DNA from: Oleiphilus messinensis
GTDB taxonomy: Bacteria; Pseudomonadota; Gammaproteobacteria; Pseudomonadales; Oleiphilaceae
Direction of reading: 5' to 3'
NCBI RefSeq assembly: GCF_002162375.1
Contig: NZ_CP021425.1
Span: 3,170,766-3,234,765 of the forward strand
Length of the DNA stretch: 64,000 nt
The translations under genes were made by a program, and so were the position numbers. Each line of letters opens with the position of its first letter. Position 1 is the first letter of the stretch. Below the pieces are notes generated by a model. It was not told the origin of the DNA, ran no database searches, and saw only the letters and a program-made list of their open reading frames with translations. Below are positions 44,448 through 54,440 of this stretch, piece after piece.

Positions 44448-45104
44448 TTATTTGATTTTGTTAATTGACTTGAACAAAACGGTTTCCGTCACATTTCCCA
44501 TAGCGACTTCGCCAACCACTTCGTAACCCTGCTGCTTATAGAAATCAAGATAACGGGAGTTTCCGGTATCCAAACCAATCCCGCTTGTTTTTGGGTTTTC
44601 TGAACAGATATTCTCAACAGCCTCGAGTAGAATTTTCCCTATTCCTTTATTTTGGAATTTGGGATGCACCCCCAGCAACGGCAATTCATGATGTTGGTCA
44701 GCGGGCAGACACTCTGTCACTTGTTCGTGGTAATCAAGATAACGCCTGGTCGAAGCAAGCCCGGCAGTCAGCATCATACGAATCCGCCAGTTAAGCTGCT
44801 CAGCGAGATGCATTCGTATATGAGGACTACCAATAAAAGCAACCGCCACCAACATACCGTCTATGGTGATGCCAATGGCATCCTGCGACTTAGAGAAATG
44901 CAATTCAATCAGCTCACGTATCGTCGCTCTTACACGCTGATCATAACCAGGTTTTTCAGCATCAAACAAAAATTTGAAGGTAGGTTCATGTTTGTATGCC
45001 TGATAAAGTATCGACTTTGCTTCACGCACCGCATCGTGATCCAAACGAACCACTGAAATTGTGTCCGAAGGTATTCCCTTTTCAAGCTGCTCTACAGTGC
45101 TCAT
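44448..45104 (-). CDS. GNAT-family acetyltransferase
   Basis: 218 residues with an acetyl-CoA-binding motif (GVHPKFQNKGIGKILLEAV) and the C-terminal pattern LDTGNSRYLDFYKQQGYE. The layout is that of small-molecule or protein N-acetyltransferases of unknown substrate. It stands alone between gor and the secretion cluster, on the same strand as both. Confidence 0.85.
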   Translation of the reverse strand: MSTVEQLEKGIPSDTISVVRLDHDAVREAKSILYQAYKHEPTFKFLFDAEKPGYDQRVRATIRELIELHFSKSQDAIGITIDGMLVAVAFIGSPHIRMHLAEQLNWRIRMMLTAGLASTRRYLDYHEQVTECLPADQHHELPLLGVHPKFQNKGIGKILLEAVENICSENPKTSGIGLDTGNSRYLDFYKQQGYEVVGEVAMGNVTETVLFKSINKIK

Positions 45105-45205
45105 TGTTATTATTGGCTCCTGAAATAAATGAATCAGACTGCTCAGATAATATCGTGATCGCCCTAATAGCTTATCTTAGTCGTTTATCGGAATAAGATA
45201 CCAAA

Positions 45206-45748
45206 TTAATATTGCAACGTCATTCTGGCATTCACAATACCGGGTTTATCATCTTTGTCCACGGATATCTCAGCAACGCCAATACCATGCTTTTTGTTCA
45301 AATCTTGCAACCACAAAACCAGACTATTGAAAGACGCCCCCTCGAGCCAAACACGTAACTTTCGATCACCGCTGGGTTCCAGGCGCTTTACTTCCAGACT
45401 TTGTCTGGAGGCAGACCCCGAAACAGTGGAGACGAACTCATCCGCGGCAAGTGACTGGCCACGCCCTGCACTGTTCTCAGACATCATTTTTGCATTTTTC
45501 ACGTTCGATTGAACAAATTGCAATACCGCCTGACTGTCAAGCATATCCCGGTGTGCATCTTCGAAGTAGCGTTGTGAAGGTAGCCAAATCATTGCGTAAA
45601 TCAAAACAATTGAAACGACTACTGCAAGCAGCTGCAAAACTTTTTGGTCTCTGGCCGCCAATCCGCCGTAGTATTTTACTACCTGCTGAATTACCGGCAT
45701 CTTAATCAACTGATCTTTAACTGACATTATTCCATACACCTGAATCAT
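45206..45748 (-). CDS. gspM: Type II secretion protein M
   Basis: Inner-membrane platform protein of 180 residues: a short cytoplasmic N-terminus, one membrane helix (VLQLLAVVVSIVLIYAMIWL) and a small ferredoxin-like periplasmic domain. It partners GspL. It is last in the cluster, with no gspN behind it. The ATG at 45748 has AAGG upstream; ATG 45727 is an alternative. Confidence 0.9.
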   Translation of the reverse strand: MIQVYGIMSVKDQLIKMPVIQQVVKYYGGLAARDQKVLQLLAVVVSIVLIYAMIWLPSQRYFEDAHRDMLDSQAVLQFVQSNVKNAKMMSENSAGRGQSLAADEFVSTVSGSASRQSLEVKRLEPSGDRKLRVWLEGASFNSLVLWLQDLNKKHGIGVAEISVDKDDKPGIVNARMTLQY

Positions 45749-45783
45749 TAAGCCTTGTCTGGATCTCGGTCTTACTCTTGGAT

Positions 45784-47106
45784 TTACCGCTGAGCTACGG
45801 TGAGTCGTCCCCGAATATAGTCTTTTTCTTTTATTGCCGAGCTGATTTTAGCCTCGTAACCCTCACCCGCAATACCTGATTTGAGGCGATCCAACTGATC
45901 CAGGGATTGTGCATTTAACTCAAGTGTCAATTCCGAGCGCTGCTCACTGAAGTTAATACTCTTGAATTCAATGGACTTCCCATTATTTGAAACTGATTTA
46001 TAATGCTGCCCGGCTTCAGACAACACATTCAGGAATTCGAAGTTCCCGCCCTGGTTCTGAGCCGCTCTCAGTTTGGATTCCAAATATTTCTTAACATTAT
46101 GCTCGGTTACCCTTCGGTCGTCAGGGAAATGCTTTTTGTATTCCTGGAATGCTGACGCCCTCAAACTATCCGCTTGGGTTTGATAATAAATACCTTTACC
46201 AACATTCAACGATACCTCGCTGACCAACCAAAGGAACCCCACTGCAGCGACACCCAGCCATTTTCGCCAATGGGAATTGGTCGCCTCCTTTTGTTTGAAC
46301 TCCCCCAGACAAAAATCCAATGGAGAATCACTCCGGGAATATTTGCCTGCAACCAGAAAAGACAACAACGATGATGAAAAAACATCCTGCTTGAGATCCA
46401 TACCTGAAATTTGTTCAATTGCAGCGAGATCGATAGCATATTGCTCTTTTTCGGCACCATGTAAATAGATCGACACTGGAATATCTGTTTTTACCTCCCC
46501 GGCATCAAACATTTGGCGAATTGAATCCATCAAAAGCGGAAGATTACGGATATCTACCTTACAAAACCCATGCTGCCCATAGTTAACCAACGCCTGTTGA
46601 TCATCTAAAATCACAGATACAGTACCATCTTGCCACGGCACCATATCCCCCTCGGCAATAACTTGATCCAATACCAAGTTTGAACTTTTTAACGCGTCGA
46701 GAATGGCTGCAAAGTACGCTTTGTTAATTACTGCGACAGGGTATTTCCCAATTTTATTCTTTTTACCTGGCACCAGATGGACTTCTTCAAGGTCTTCAGC
46801 CAGCAACTCCTCCACAGCAAAAGGCAATGCTTGCGCGACATAGCGTTGCTGCTTGGCCGGGACAGCGACCTCTGCAGTGAATACACGCTCTGCCGGAATC
46901 ACGCCGATGACCGAAGCCTGGGATACATTTTGTTGCTGCAACACCGTTGCAATTTCCTGAACAGATAACGCTGCACCATCTGCTATGCGCTCACCTGTTG
47001 CATCCGTTAACACCCAATTGAATAATGGCTCTGCAGACAGGCCAGCGGCCTCCTCACCAAGTGCGGCAGGTACTGTTATCGGTTTTAAGAAGAGCTTATA
47101 AGCCAT
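45784..47106 (-). CDS. gspL: Type II secretion protein L
   Basis: 440-residue platform protein linking the ATPase to the membrane complex: an actin-like cytoplasmic domain (from MAYKLFLKPITVPA to about residue 270), one membrane helix (GVAAVGFLWLVSEVSL) and a periplasmic domain. It binds the GspE N-terminus and GspM. The length is normal. Confidence 0.92.
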   Translation of the reverse strand: MAYKLFLKPITVPAALGEEAAGLSAEPLFNWVLTDATGERIADGAALSVQEIATVLQQQNVSQASVIGVIPAERVFTAEVAVPAKQQRYVAQALPFAVEELLAEDLEEVHLVPGKKNKIGKYPVAVINKAYFAAILDALKSSNLVLDQVIAEGDMVPWQDGTVSVILDDQQALVNYGQHGFCKVDIRNLPLLMDSIRQMFDAGEVKTDIPVSIYLHGAEKEQYAIDLAAIEQISGMDLKQDVFSSSLLSFLVAGKYSRSDSPLDFCLGEFKQKEATNSHWRKWLGVAAVGFLWLVSEVSLNVGKGIYYQTQADSLRASAFQEYKKHFPDDRRVTEHNVKKYLESKLRAAQNQGGNFEFLNVLSEAGQHYKSVSNNGKSIEFKSINFSEQRSELTLELNAQSLDQLDRLKSGIAGEGYEAKISSAIKEKDYIRGRLTVAQR

Positions 47107-47157
47107 ACTGAATCATCCAAACGCGTTTCTGTGCACAAGCAACTTTCATACAAGACT

Positions 47158-48210
47158 TCACAAGAAGACTTGTTCTTTTGTTATGATATATTTTTGACCC
47201 TGGTCACGATTCAAGGTCGTCATTTTTCCCTGATTATCCCGATGAACCTGGACGACCATTCTTGAAACTTGGTCTGCGACCTGAATACGGATCGATATTT
47301 CAAAATACTCCGAATTCACTTTAAATCCCGTCGCAGGTCGAGGAACCCCTTTCAAAGCATCCAACTGAAACATCTCATCTACGGATTCGAAATAATCTTC
47401 TTTACGGAGCTCAAGGACGGATTCTGCATCGGCCTCAGAGACCTTTTCAGAAATTGCCATCAACAGCGCTTTGGAGCAGGTATTGAGATTTACCCCTCCT
47501 GACCCAGTGGGCAATGTACTGATGTGGGGCAACAATAACTGATAATCCGCCACAGTTATACCATCAATCAATCGCAACTCACTTTCATGAGCAAACCAGC
47601 TGTTCGCTGTGCGATAAGGGGTCTCATAGATGAGGTAGGCATCTTCTTCCGCTCCTTTGTATTGATAACTCTCATCGTCCTGATCGATCCAGTCTACAAT
47701 CTTCTCTGCATTAATACTTTCAATAGCCAATCGATCAAGCAAAGCCTGAAAATAAATCACCTGCTCCTTAACGACTTTACCATTGGCATCTACGAGTTCG
47801 TTAAGATTGAAGCGCCCCTGAAGATCATCAATCTGAACTTCGATAGTCCCTAATTCAAGCGGTAGCGCTGCGGCATATTCTGCCCAAACCTCCTTCTCAT
47901 GATCGACAATTTTTTTATTCTTACGATCATCGTCACTATCCTGCTTAAGCACTTGTCGTGCAAACGCCTCTGCACCAAGCGCCAATTCTACGGCCTGCAT
48001 CTGAATAAATTGATTCGTTGACCGCTTCACAAAGAGATTTTGTTGTCGGGCCATACTGCCAGCAATGATCATAACAATCGCCATCACAAAGATAACGATT
48101 ATCAGCGCAACACCCGTTTGATCACGAACCGGCGCATTTCCGGATTGAGGCAGCGTCGTTTTAGCTGGTGAAAAGCTTGAAGGAGAATTATTTTTCAACC
48201 TGATCTCCAT
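47158..48210 (-). CDS. gspK: Type II secretion minor pseudopilin K
   Basis: Tip pseudopilin of about 350 residues, the largest of the set. The prepilin motif GVALIIVIFVMAIVMII lacks Glu5, as is normal for GspK. Helix-hairpin and SAM-like regions follow (LQGRFNLNELVD, GSGGVNLNTCSKALL). The ATG at 48210 has GGAG four bases upstream and overlaps gspJ by 23 bases; the longer in-frame reading to 48321 runs deep into gspJ and is rejected. The leader before the cleavage site is rather long. Confidence 0.9.
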   Translation of the reverse strand: MEIRLKNNSPSSFSPAKTTLPQSGNAPVRDQTGVALIIVIFVMAIVMIIAGSMARQQNLFVKRSTNQFIQMQAVELALGAEAFARQVLKQDSDDDRKNKKIVDHEKEVWAEYAAALPLELGTIEVQIDDLQGRFNLNELVDANGKVVKEQVIYFQALLDRLAIESINAEKIVDWIDQDDESYQYKGAEEDAYLIYETPYRTANSWFAHESELRLIDGITVADYQLLLPHISTLPTGSGGVNLNTCSKALLMAISEKVSEADAESVLELRKEDYFESVDEMFQLDALKGVPRPATGFKVNSEYFEISIRIQVADQVSRMVVQVHRDNQGKMTTLNRDQGQKYIITKEQVFL

Positions 48211-48913
48211 CAACTCCTGCCCCCTTGCTATCACCATCTCCAGTTCCATCGCCGCCATCTTTCTCCTGGACGGTTCCCCGCCGAAACTGGACCAAGGGAT
48301 AAGTCTGGTAGACTTCGCCAAAAAGTGGCGAAGTCATGGTAATCATGATCGCTTTGGGTAACGTGTAAAATCGGTATGTCGAGTCATCTCCACCTACATT
48401 ACCATCTGTGGGCCATTCACTGACCCAACGATTATTCTGTACAAGAAACTGTATTTTGATGTCATCAACATCTTCAAGCAGCACTTGTTCCCGGGGCTGA
48501 CTATCCTGAGCTCGATCCAGAACAGGCCAATACCAGCGAGTCAACCTGTTATCTGCAAACTCGTAGGCCACACGTTGTAATTCGCTTCGAAACTGGTTAA
48601 GGGGGTTTCGCCACCCCTGACGGGTTAGCTCCAATTTATAAAAGGTGTTACGGGTGCTCAGCGCATAATCCATATCGCCATATTCTGTGCGAACAGGTCG
48701 GCTGGTCAGCTGCACCATATCTCTTTGTAAAACCAGGAACGCACGCTGGAGCGATTTAATCTGTTCCGTTCTTTTCATCAATGTTTTTTGGGTATTGATC
48801 GTCATGTTCAAAACCGACCAAACCCCCAGCCCGATCAAAGCAGTTATCGTTATCGCGATAAGAACCTCAATCAGCGTGAAGCCATTTACCTGACTTTCTT
48901 TACCGGGTACCAT
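48188..48913 (-). CDS. gspJ: Type II secretion minor pseudopilin J
   Basis: About 241 residues with the prepilin site NGFTLIEVLIAITITALIG and the GspJ core (FRSELQRVAYEFADNRL, REQVLLEDVDDIKIQFL). The C-terminus is unusual: a Gly/Asp-rich tail of about 25 residues after the last beta strand, ending DGDQVEK. It works with GspI and GspK at the pseudopilus tip. The ATG at 48913 follows the gspI stop by four bases. Confidence 0.9.
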   Translation of the reverse strand: MVPGKESQVNGFTLIEVLIAITITALIGLGVWSVLNMTINTQKTLMKRTEQIKSLQRAFLVLQRDMVQLTSRPVRTEYGDMDYALSTRNTFYKLELTRQGWRNPLNQFRSELQRVAYEFADNRLTRWYWPVLDRAQDSQPREQVLLEDVDDIKIQFLVQNNRWVSEWPTDGNVGGDDSTYRFYTLPKAIMITMTSPLFGEVYQTYPLVQFRRGTVQEKDGGDGTGDGDSKGAGVDGDQVEK

Positions 48914-48917
48914 CACT

Positions 48918-49334
48918 TCAATACCGCCCGATAAAGCCAATGAAATCCAGTTCTTTAATGGCGTCCCCTCTGTCAGGACGCCGGAACACTTCCAGCTCTA
49001 CACGAACCATGTTTGGATCCTGTGTGGCGATAACTTTGGTGATCAGATTCCACTCTATATTCGCGAAATCCAAATTTGATTTCGATTGGCCAATTTTGGG
49101 GATCTTACCACTCAATCTCAATTCAGATATGGTGTTTTGAGCAACCAGTGCCGCCAACGTCTTATGTTCAATTCTCAACACCGAATTGACATACTGAGAA
49201 TTTGCTTTCTGGATTGTCACTGCGACAATAGCAAAAATAGTCAAAGCGACCATAACCTCAAGCAGCGTGAAACCAGCACTCAGCCGGGTAACCCCTATGC
49301 GATTTAGTGACCCCGAATCAGTTTTCAAACTCAT
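48918..49334 (-). CDS. gspI: Type II secretion minor pseudopilin I
   Basis: 138 residues; prepilin motif AGFTLLEVMVALTIFAIVAV with Glu5, then the typical short GspI domain (TLAALVAQNTISELRLSG). It nucleates the tip complex with J and K. The ATG at 49334 overlaps the end of gspH by 17 bases. Confidence 0.92.
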   Translation of the reverse strand: MSLKTDSGSLNRIGVTRLSAGFTLLEVMVALTIFAIVAVTIQKANSQYVNSVLRIEHKTLAALVAQNTISELRLSGKIPKIGQSKSNLDFANIEWNLITKVIATQDPNMVRVELEVFRRPDRGDAIKELDFIGFIGRY

Positions 49335-49923
49335 CAATCTCTTCACCGGGTAACGCTAACTGAATACCGTTAAATCCGTTAGACCAGATACGATATTGAA
49401 CATCACTATCATTTTCGATTTGTAACGATATTTTAAAGGGTGTCACTTCTTCACTTGAGAACAGCATGATATCCGGTATTTTCAGATCTTCTTGGTCATT
49501 TACTTCGTCTTCGCTGTCGCCCAAACTGACCTTTTCACCGACTTCCCTTTCCAGTTCAATCGCAAGCCATTCAGGGAATTTTACGGGCCTCAGAAATTCT
49601 ACACCAGCAGTAAGCCATCGCTGCTTTCGATCCTCATATTGCAGGAACTCATAACCTTCACTGTCTATGGTTAGACCGATCTCGGTGTTTCTGAGAACAG
49701 CCTCCTCCAGACTTAACATCAGAAATGCATGCAGCTTGCGACTCTGTTCTTCAAGATCTCGATTTAAAGAATTTGATGAGATTGTTACTACAGCAACACT
49801 CGCCAACAGCCCGATTAAAACGACGACCACCAATATTTCAATCAAGGTAAAGCCTGCGGACTTGCTTTTGAAAGCAACACGGGGTTGAATTGAACAAAGC
49901 GCTCCTGATTGTGCGATCAGCAT
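49318..49923 (-). CDS. gspH: Type II secretion minor pseudopilin H
   Basis: 201 residues; prepilin motif AGFTLIEILVVVVLIGLLAS, then a GspH-like beta domain (NTEIGLTIDSEGYEFLQYED). An acidic insertion (GDSEDEVNDQEDLKI) may be a surface loop and could bind calcium. The start has GGAAA about six bases upstream. Confidence 0.9.
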   Translation of the reverse strand: MLIAQSGALCSIQPRVAFKSKSAGFTLIEILVVVVLIGLLASVAVVTISSNSLNRDLEEQSRKLHAFLMLSLEEAVLRNTEIGLTIDSEGYEFLQYEDRKQRWLTAGVEFLRPVKFPEWLAIELEREVGEKVSLGDSEDEVNDQEDLKIPDIMLFSSEEVTPFKISLQIENDSDVQYRIWSNGFNGIQLALPGEEIDEFEN

Positions 49924-49999
49924 GTTATTTCCAGACTTGATAATGGCTTTTTATCAATACTTGGCGTAGCGGACTGCGTATTTTGGACAACACTATCGT

Positions 50000-50473
50000 T
50001 TAATCCAGATTATTGAACGTAATATCTGCCGCATCGCCCTCACCACCTTCCTTGCCGTCGGCGCCGTATGAATACAGGTCGAAAGGACCACTGCTACCCG
50101 GTGCAAAATACTGGTATGGGTTATCCCACGCATCTTTCGGAACACTCGGCAAATACCCGTCTTTGTTCCAGTTTTTTGGTTCAGGAAATCCTGACGGTTT
50201 GGTGACCAGTGCTTCAAGCCCTTGTTCAGTGCTGGGGTAATTGTAATTATCTAATTTGTAGAGATCTAAAGCATTTCCAATATTTCGCAACTGCGCTTTA
50301 ACCGTACCTACTCGTGCTTTATCACCTTGATTCAGCACGTTGGGTGCAACAATGGCCACTAAAAGCCCGAGTATTACCATAACAACCATGATTTCGATCA
50401 GGGTAAAACCCGAGCTTTTAGCTCTGAACCCAGTTGACAGATTTGCACGCCCCACAGATTTAAATGATCTCAT
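50000..50473 (-). CDS. gspG: Type II secretion major pseudopilin G
   Basis: 157 residues forming the shaft of the pseudopilus. Prepilin motif SSGFTLIEIMVVMVILGLL, then the conserved core GDKARVGTVKAQLRNIGNAL, YPSTEQGLEALV, DAWDNPYQY and the calcium-binding end SYGADGKEGGEGDAADI. The best-conserved gene of the cluster. Confidence 0.96.
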   Translation of the reverse strand: MRSFKSVGRANLSTGFRAKSSGFTLIEIMVVMVILGLLVAIVAPNVLNQGDKARVGTVKAQLRNIGNALDLYKLDNYNYPSTEQGLEALVTKPSGFPEPKNWNKDGYLPSVPKDAWDNPYQYFAPGSSGPFDLYSYGADGKEGGEGDAADITFNNLD

Positions 50474-50591
50474 TTTCGCTTTTCCTGTTACTCAAATACC
50501 CTAAATTTATACTACGCTTCCAGCTCAACTGAATTCTACAAAAGCGCTCGATTGAAAGCGCAAATTACCACGTCCTCTTTGTTCAAGAAGA

Positions 50592-51809
50592 TTATCCAAC
50601 CAGATTGCTCATATTCAGAATTGGCAACATAATCGCCAAAACAATTATCATGACAACGCCCCCCATAAATAACAACATGAGTGGCTCAAACAGACCCACA
50701 ATAGTGGTTACCAACCCTTCGAGCTCAGCATCCTGATTCCGCGCAGTACGATCAAGCATCTGATCAAGCTCACCGGATGATTCACCACTGGCAATCATGT
50801 GGATCATCATCGGAGGAAAATAGCCTGTTTGCTCCAAAGAGCGATTCAAGCTCCCCCCCTCACTGACCGTTTGCGTGGCTTCGCCGAGGCACTCTTTCAG
50901 GTATTCATTACTTAATACTTCACTGGAGATGCGCATAGCATCAACCAAAGGCACACCACTACTATTCAGTATACTGAGCGTGCTGACATACCGCGCAGCA
51001 TTCATGCCCCGTGACATCTTCTTGATGAATGGCCACTCCAGAAGTTGTTTGTGGATCAATAACCGAAAGGGCTTCTTGGTCATCATAAACCTGAACCCGG
51101 CAATACATACACCCAGAACAATCAATAAATACACACCGTAAGCCACTAAAAAGTCACTGGCTGCAAGTAACGCCTGGGTCAAACCCGGTAGCTCCTGACC
51201 ATTATTCACAAACACTTTTATGATATCGGGAACAACATAGGCGAGCAGAAACACCACGATAGTGATTGACACGAGTGTGAGAATAATCGGATAAATCGCG
51301 GCGAGCTGTATTTTTTGTCGGGAATGCTGGCGCGCCTCGGTATAATCGGCAAGCTTGTTTAACACCAGATCAAGATGACCTGCATGTTCACCGGCAGCAA
51401 CGGTAGACCGATACAATTTCGGAAATGCATTGGGAAACTCACCAAGACTATCGGCCAGTGTATAGCCTTCCAAAACTCGAGCCCGAACCGCCATCATTAA
51501 ACTTCTGATTCGGGGTTTTTCATTTTGTTGCGAAACCGCACTTAACGCCTCTTCCAGGGGAATACCGGATTGCGACAAGGTTGCAATCTGGCGGGTTACA
51601 AGCGCGAGGTCTGCCGCACCAAGACTTGTTCCCCGACGCTGAATACCCTGATCCGAAGCTTTGTGCTTTTCCGAAGTCAGCTCCACCTCAAGCGGTGACC
51701 AGCCCTTGTCCCGGAGTTGCTGCCTCACCTGCCGGGCACTATCCGCCTCCAGAATTCCTTTTTTTTGGCGCCCATTACTATCCAGCGCTTTAAATTCGAA
51801 TGCCGCCAT
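50592..51809 (-). CDS. gspF: Type II secretion inner-membrane protein F
   Basis: 405 residues, polytopic platform protein with two repeated GspF domains (SGIPLEEALSAVSQQNEKPR and SGVPLVDAMRISSEVLSNEY) and three membrane segments, ending MLPILNMSNLVG. It contacts GspE and organises pseudopilin assembly. It is 106 bases from gspE, with a tandem repeat in between. Confidence 0.95.
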   Translation of the reverse strand: MAAFEFKALDSNGRQKKGILEADSARQVRQQLRDKGWSPLEVELTSEKHKASDQGIQRRGTSLGAADLALVTRQIATLSQSGIPLEEALSAVSQQNEKPRIRSLMMAVRARVLEGYTLADSLGEFPNAFPKLYRSTVAAGEHAGHLDLVLNKLADYTEARQHSRQKIQLAAIYPIILTLVSITIVVFLLAYVVPDIIKVFVNNGQELPGLTQALLAASDFLVAYGVYLLIVLGVCIAGFRFMMTKKPFRLLIHKQLLEWPFIKKMSRGMNAARYVSTLSILNSSGVPLVDAMRISSEVLSNEYLKECLGEATQTVSEGGSLNRSLEQTGYFPPMMIHMIASGESSGELDQMLDRTARNQDAELEGLVTTIVGLFEPLMLLFMGGVVMIIVLAIMLPILNMSNLVG

Positions 51810-51854
51810 AACTACAAGGCCTTACTTAGGTCCATCATAAACACCATCTGTATC

Positions 51855-51920
51855 GTTGTACTTATTCCTACAATTGTACTTATTCCTACAATTCTACTTA
51901 TTCCTAGAATTGTACTTAAC
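51855..51920 (-). repeat. 18-base tandem repeat between gspE and gspF
   Basis: ATTGTACTTATTCCTACA-like units start at 51855, 51873, 51891 and 51909 (the last partial). The final unit includes the gspE stop codon (51916-51918). On the coding strand each full unit contains AGGAATAAG, so the spacer carries several Shine-Dalgarno-like elements. Confidence 0.85.
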
Positions 51921-53415
51921 CTTTATGGGTGACCCGTACGACTTCATCTATGGATGTAATTCCGCGTAATATTTTATCGACACCATCTTGATGAATACTT
52001 GGGCCCAGCTTGCGTGCCTGTTTCTCAAGTTCCATCTCGCCTGCTGTGCGATGAATCAAATCCCTCAGAATTTCATCAATTTTAACCACTTCATAAATAC
52101 CGAGGCGGCCTCGATAGCCGAGGTGATTACACTCCGAACACCCGGTTGCCCGATAAACTGTCGGAGGGTTAGTTGCATCCACTCCCAAGTATCGACAGTA
52201 TTCCTCATCGGGGGTATACGGCTCTCGACACTCTTTGCACAAGACCCGAACAAGACGCTGAGCGACAATACCGATGATACTTGATGAAATCAGAAACGGC
52301 TCGACCCCCATGTCGATCAAGCGTGTAATGGCCCCAACGGCAGAGTTTGTGTGCAAGGTTGAGAGCACCAAATGCCCGGTCAAACTGGCTTGAACTGCAA
52401 TCTCTGCTGTTTCAAGATCCCTGATCTCACCGATCATAACCACGTCAGGATCCTGACGCAGAATGGCTCTTAATCCACGCGCAAAGGTCATATCAACCTT
52501 ATTGTTGACCTGCGTTTGACCAATGCCGGGCAGATTGTACTCGATAGGGTCTTCAACAGTTAAGATGTTTCGGGACTTGTCATTGATTTCAGACAGAGCC
52601 GCATACAGGGAGGTGGTTTTACCTGAACCCGTTGGGCCAGTAACCAGAATAATACCGTGGGGCTGATGAATTAACTCTTTCAGGATCTGGAAATCTCGTT
52701 TGGTGGTTCCCAGCCCTTCCAGTTTAAGACGACCTGCCTGCTTGTCCAGAAGTCGCAATACAATTCGTTCACCATTGGCCGAAGGCATTGTTGAAACACG
52801 GATATCAACTTCACGACCTCCGACACGCAATGAAATTCGCCCATCTTGTGGAACGCGCTTTTCAGCGATATCCAGCTTGGACATAACTTTGATCCGGGAA
52901 ACCAACAAAGGTGCAAGCGCTCGCTTTGGCTTAACCACTTCACGCAACACTCCATCCACGCGAAACCGGACAACCAGTTGTTTTTCGAACGTTTCAATAT
53001 GAATATCGGATGCGGACGTTTTAATTGCTTCCGTAAGAATCGCATTTATAAGTCGAATGATAGGAGCATCATCCTCCTGCTCGAGGAGATCTTCTGTTTC
53101 CGGGACAGAGTCCGCCAGACGAGCCAGATCTAGCTCATCCCCCAATCCTTCTACCATTTGCATCGCTTCGGCAGAATCATTTTGATATGCCTGGGACAAT
53201 ATTTGATCAAAGTCCGCTTCACTGACCTCTTCAAACGGGATTTTCCCGCCGGTCATTCGGTTTACTTCAACGATGGCCGAAATATTGATTCCAGGCTTGA
53301 AGTAAAGGGCTTGAGTGCCGCCTGACTTATCCTCGGTCAGCGCCAGGACTACGCCGTGCCGCTTGGCGAACGCAAACGGCAACCGGTCAAAATGTTCAAT
53401 TCTATTCTCTGTCAT
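51916..53415 (-). CDS. gspE: Type II secretion ATPase E
   Basis: Cytoplasmic hexameric ATPase that drives pseudopilus assembly. About 499 residues from the ATG at 53415, the usual length; an in-frame extension to 53538 does not resemble the family. N-terminal GspL-binding domain, then Walker [11 protein letters not shown], Asp box and Walker B ([17 protein letters not shown]), His box ([11 protein letters not shown]) and a four-Cys zinc motif (CKECREP and CSECNHLG). First gene of the minus-strand gsp operon; no strong ribosome site precedes the start. Confidence 0.95.
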   Translation of the reverse strand: MTENRIEHFDRLPFAFAKRHGVVLALTEDKSGGTQALYFKPGINISAIVEVNRMTGGKIPFEEVSEADFDQILSQAYQNDSAEAMQMVEGLGDELDLARLADSVPETEDLLEQEDDAPIIRLINAILTEAIKTSASDIHIETFEKQLVVRFRVDGVLREVVKPKRALAPLLVSRIKVMSKLDIAEKRVPQDGRISLRVGGREVDIRVSTMPSANGERIVLRLLDKQAGRLKLEGLGTTKRDFQILKELIHQPHGIILVTGPTGSGKTTSLYAALSEINDKSRNILTVEDPIEYNLPGIGQTQVNNKVDMTFARGLRAILRQDPDVVMIGEIRDLETAEIAVQASLTGHLVLSTLHTNSAVGAITRLIDMGVEPFLISSSIIGIVAQRLVRVLCKECREPYTPDEEYCRYLGVDATNPPTVYRATGCSECNHLGYRGRLGIYEVVKIDEILRDLIHRTAGEMELEKQARKLGPSIHQDGVDKILRGITSIDEVVRVTHKG

Positions 53416-53753
53416 ACGACAATGTACCAGTCGATATTCTAAATTATTATTCCAGACGAAACGGGAGCTGCTGCTAAACTGCAAGCATTTAACACGCGCC
53501 AATACAGCGCCTCGAAAAGTGCCTACATACTGTGCCAAATATGTGACAATAATGTAACACTGCGCGGAAATCTTATTCTAACCTGCCCTCTAACACATAC
53601 AAGTTAACGCTTTGTAATTGTATCGGAGCTGTGATCAGGTTGGTAATCAGCAACTTTTCGCTTCCTTGGCGTGCAGTTTTGCAATACTATTCGCCGACTC
53701 AGACTGATCATTATTTGTGACCATTACCCGCTAAGCAAACAAACGACATCAAT
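53416..53753. other. Divergent promoter region gspE / gspC
   Basis: 338 bases between the two starts. No coding frame fits. It should hold the promoters for the E-M operon and for gspC. A weak sigma-70-like pair (TTGGCG, 16 bases, TATTCG) lies about 80 bases before gspC. No clear regulator palindrome is visible. Confidence 0.45.
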
Positions 53754-54440
53754 ATGGCCTTAATTACCCGCAATTTCCATTTAGTGGCGCTTATCATCCT
53801 TGTCATGCTCATGGTCGCATCCTTGTCCTATCAGGGACTGAATTTCTACCAAGATCTGAGTGTTGAAAAACAAACAAAACCTGTTATCGAAACGCGCCCC
53901 ACAAACATCCAGACTAACCTGAAAATCAACATCCAGCAGTATAATCTTTTTGGAAATCCTGCCGCCCAGACTCAACCGAAGCCGGTACAACAGGATACTG
54001 AAAATCTACCGCAAACCAATCTCAAACTGACCTTGAGAGGCGTTTCTTATTCAGATGAGAACAAGGTCGCCAGCGCACTGATTGAAGGGCCTGATCGTAA
54101 AACCGAAACCTATCAAATTGGCGAAAGCATTGCGGGAAATACCGCTTTACACGCTGTATACCCGCAACGCGTGGTATTGAGCCGCAACGGCGTTTTGGAA
54201 AACCTTTATTTTCCGGAACTGTCCGACACCGGATTTGTGGCATTTGAACCTGAGCCAGATCCCGAACCTGAGCCGGACTACAGCACTCAGTATGCTGAGG
54301 ACCGTGCTTCCCAGGCAATGGAACCGGAAGAGGAGAGCGAGCAATCACCCGCAAGCAATGGTCTCTCCGAAGAGCGTAAAGCGCAAATTCGTGAAAAACT
54401 TGAAGAACTTCGTAAACGCATGAACCTGTCGCGCCAATAG
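53754..54440 (+). CDS. gspC: Type II secretion protein C, coiled-coil type
   Basis: 228 residues: an N-terminal membrane helix (VALIILVMLMVASLSYQGL), a homology region (LKLTLRGVSYSDENKVASAL to GNTALHAVYPQRVVLSRNG) that contacts the secretin, a Pro/Glu/Asp repeat (EPEPDPEPEPD) and a C-terminal charged helix (EERKAQIREKLEELRKRM). The PDZ domain of many GspC proteins is absent, as in Pseudomonas XcpP. It is divergent from the rest of the cluster. The secretin gene gspD, which normally follows, is not here. Confidence 0.88.
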   Translation: MALITRNFHLVALIILVMLMVASLSYQGLNFYQDLSVEKQTKPVIETRPTNIQTNLKINIQQYNLFGNPAAQTQPKPVQQDTENLPQTNLKLTLRGVSYSDENKVASALIEGPDRKTETYQIGESIAGNTALHAVYPQRVVLSRNGVLENLYFPELSDTGFVAFEPEPDPEPEPDYSTQYAEDRASQAMEPEEESEQSPASNGLSEERKAQIREKLEELRKRMNLSRQ

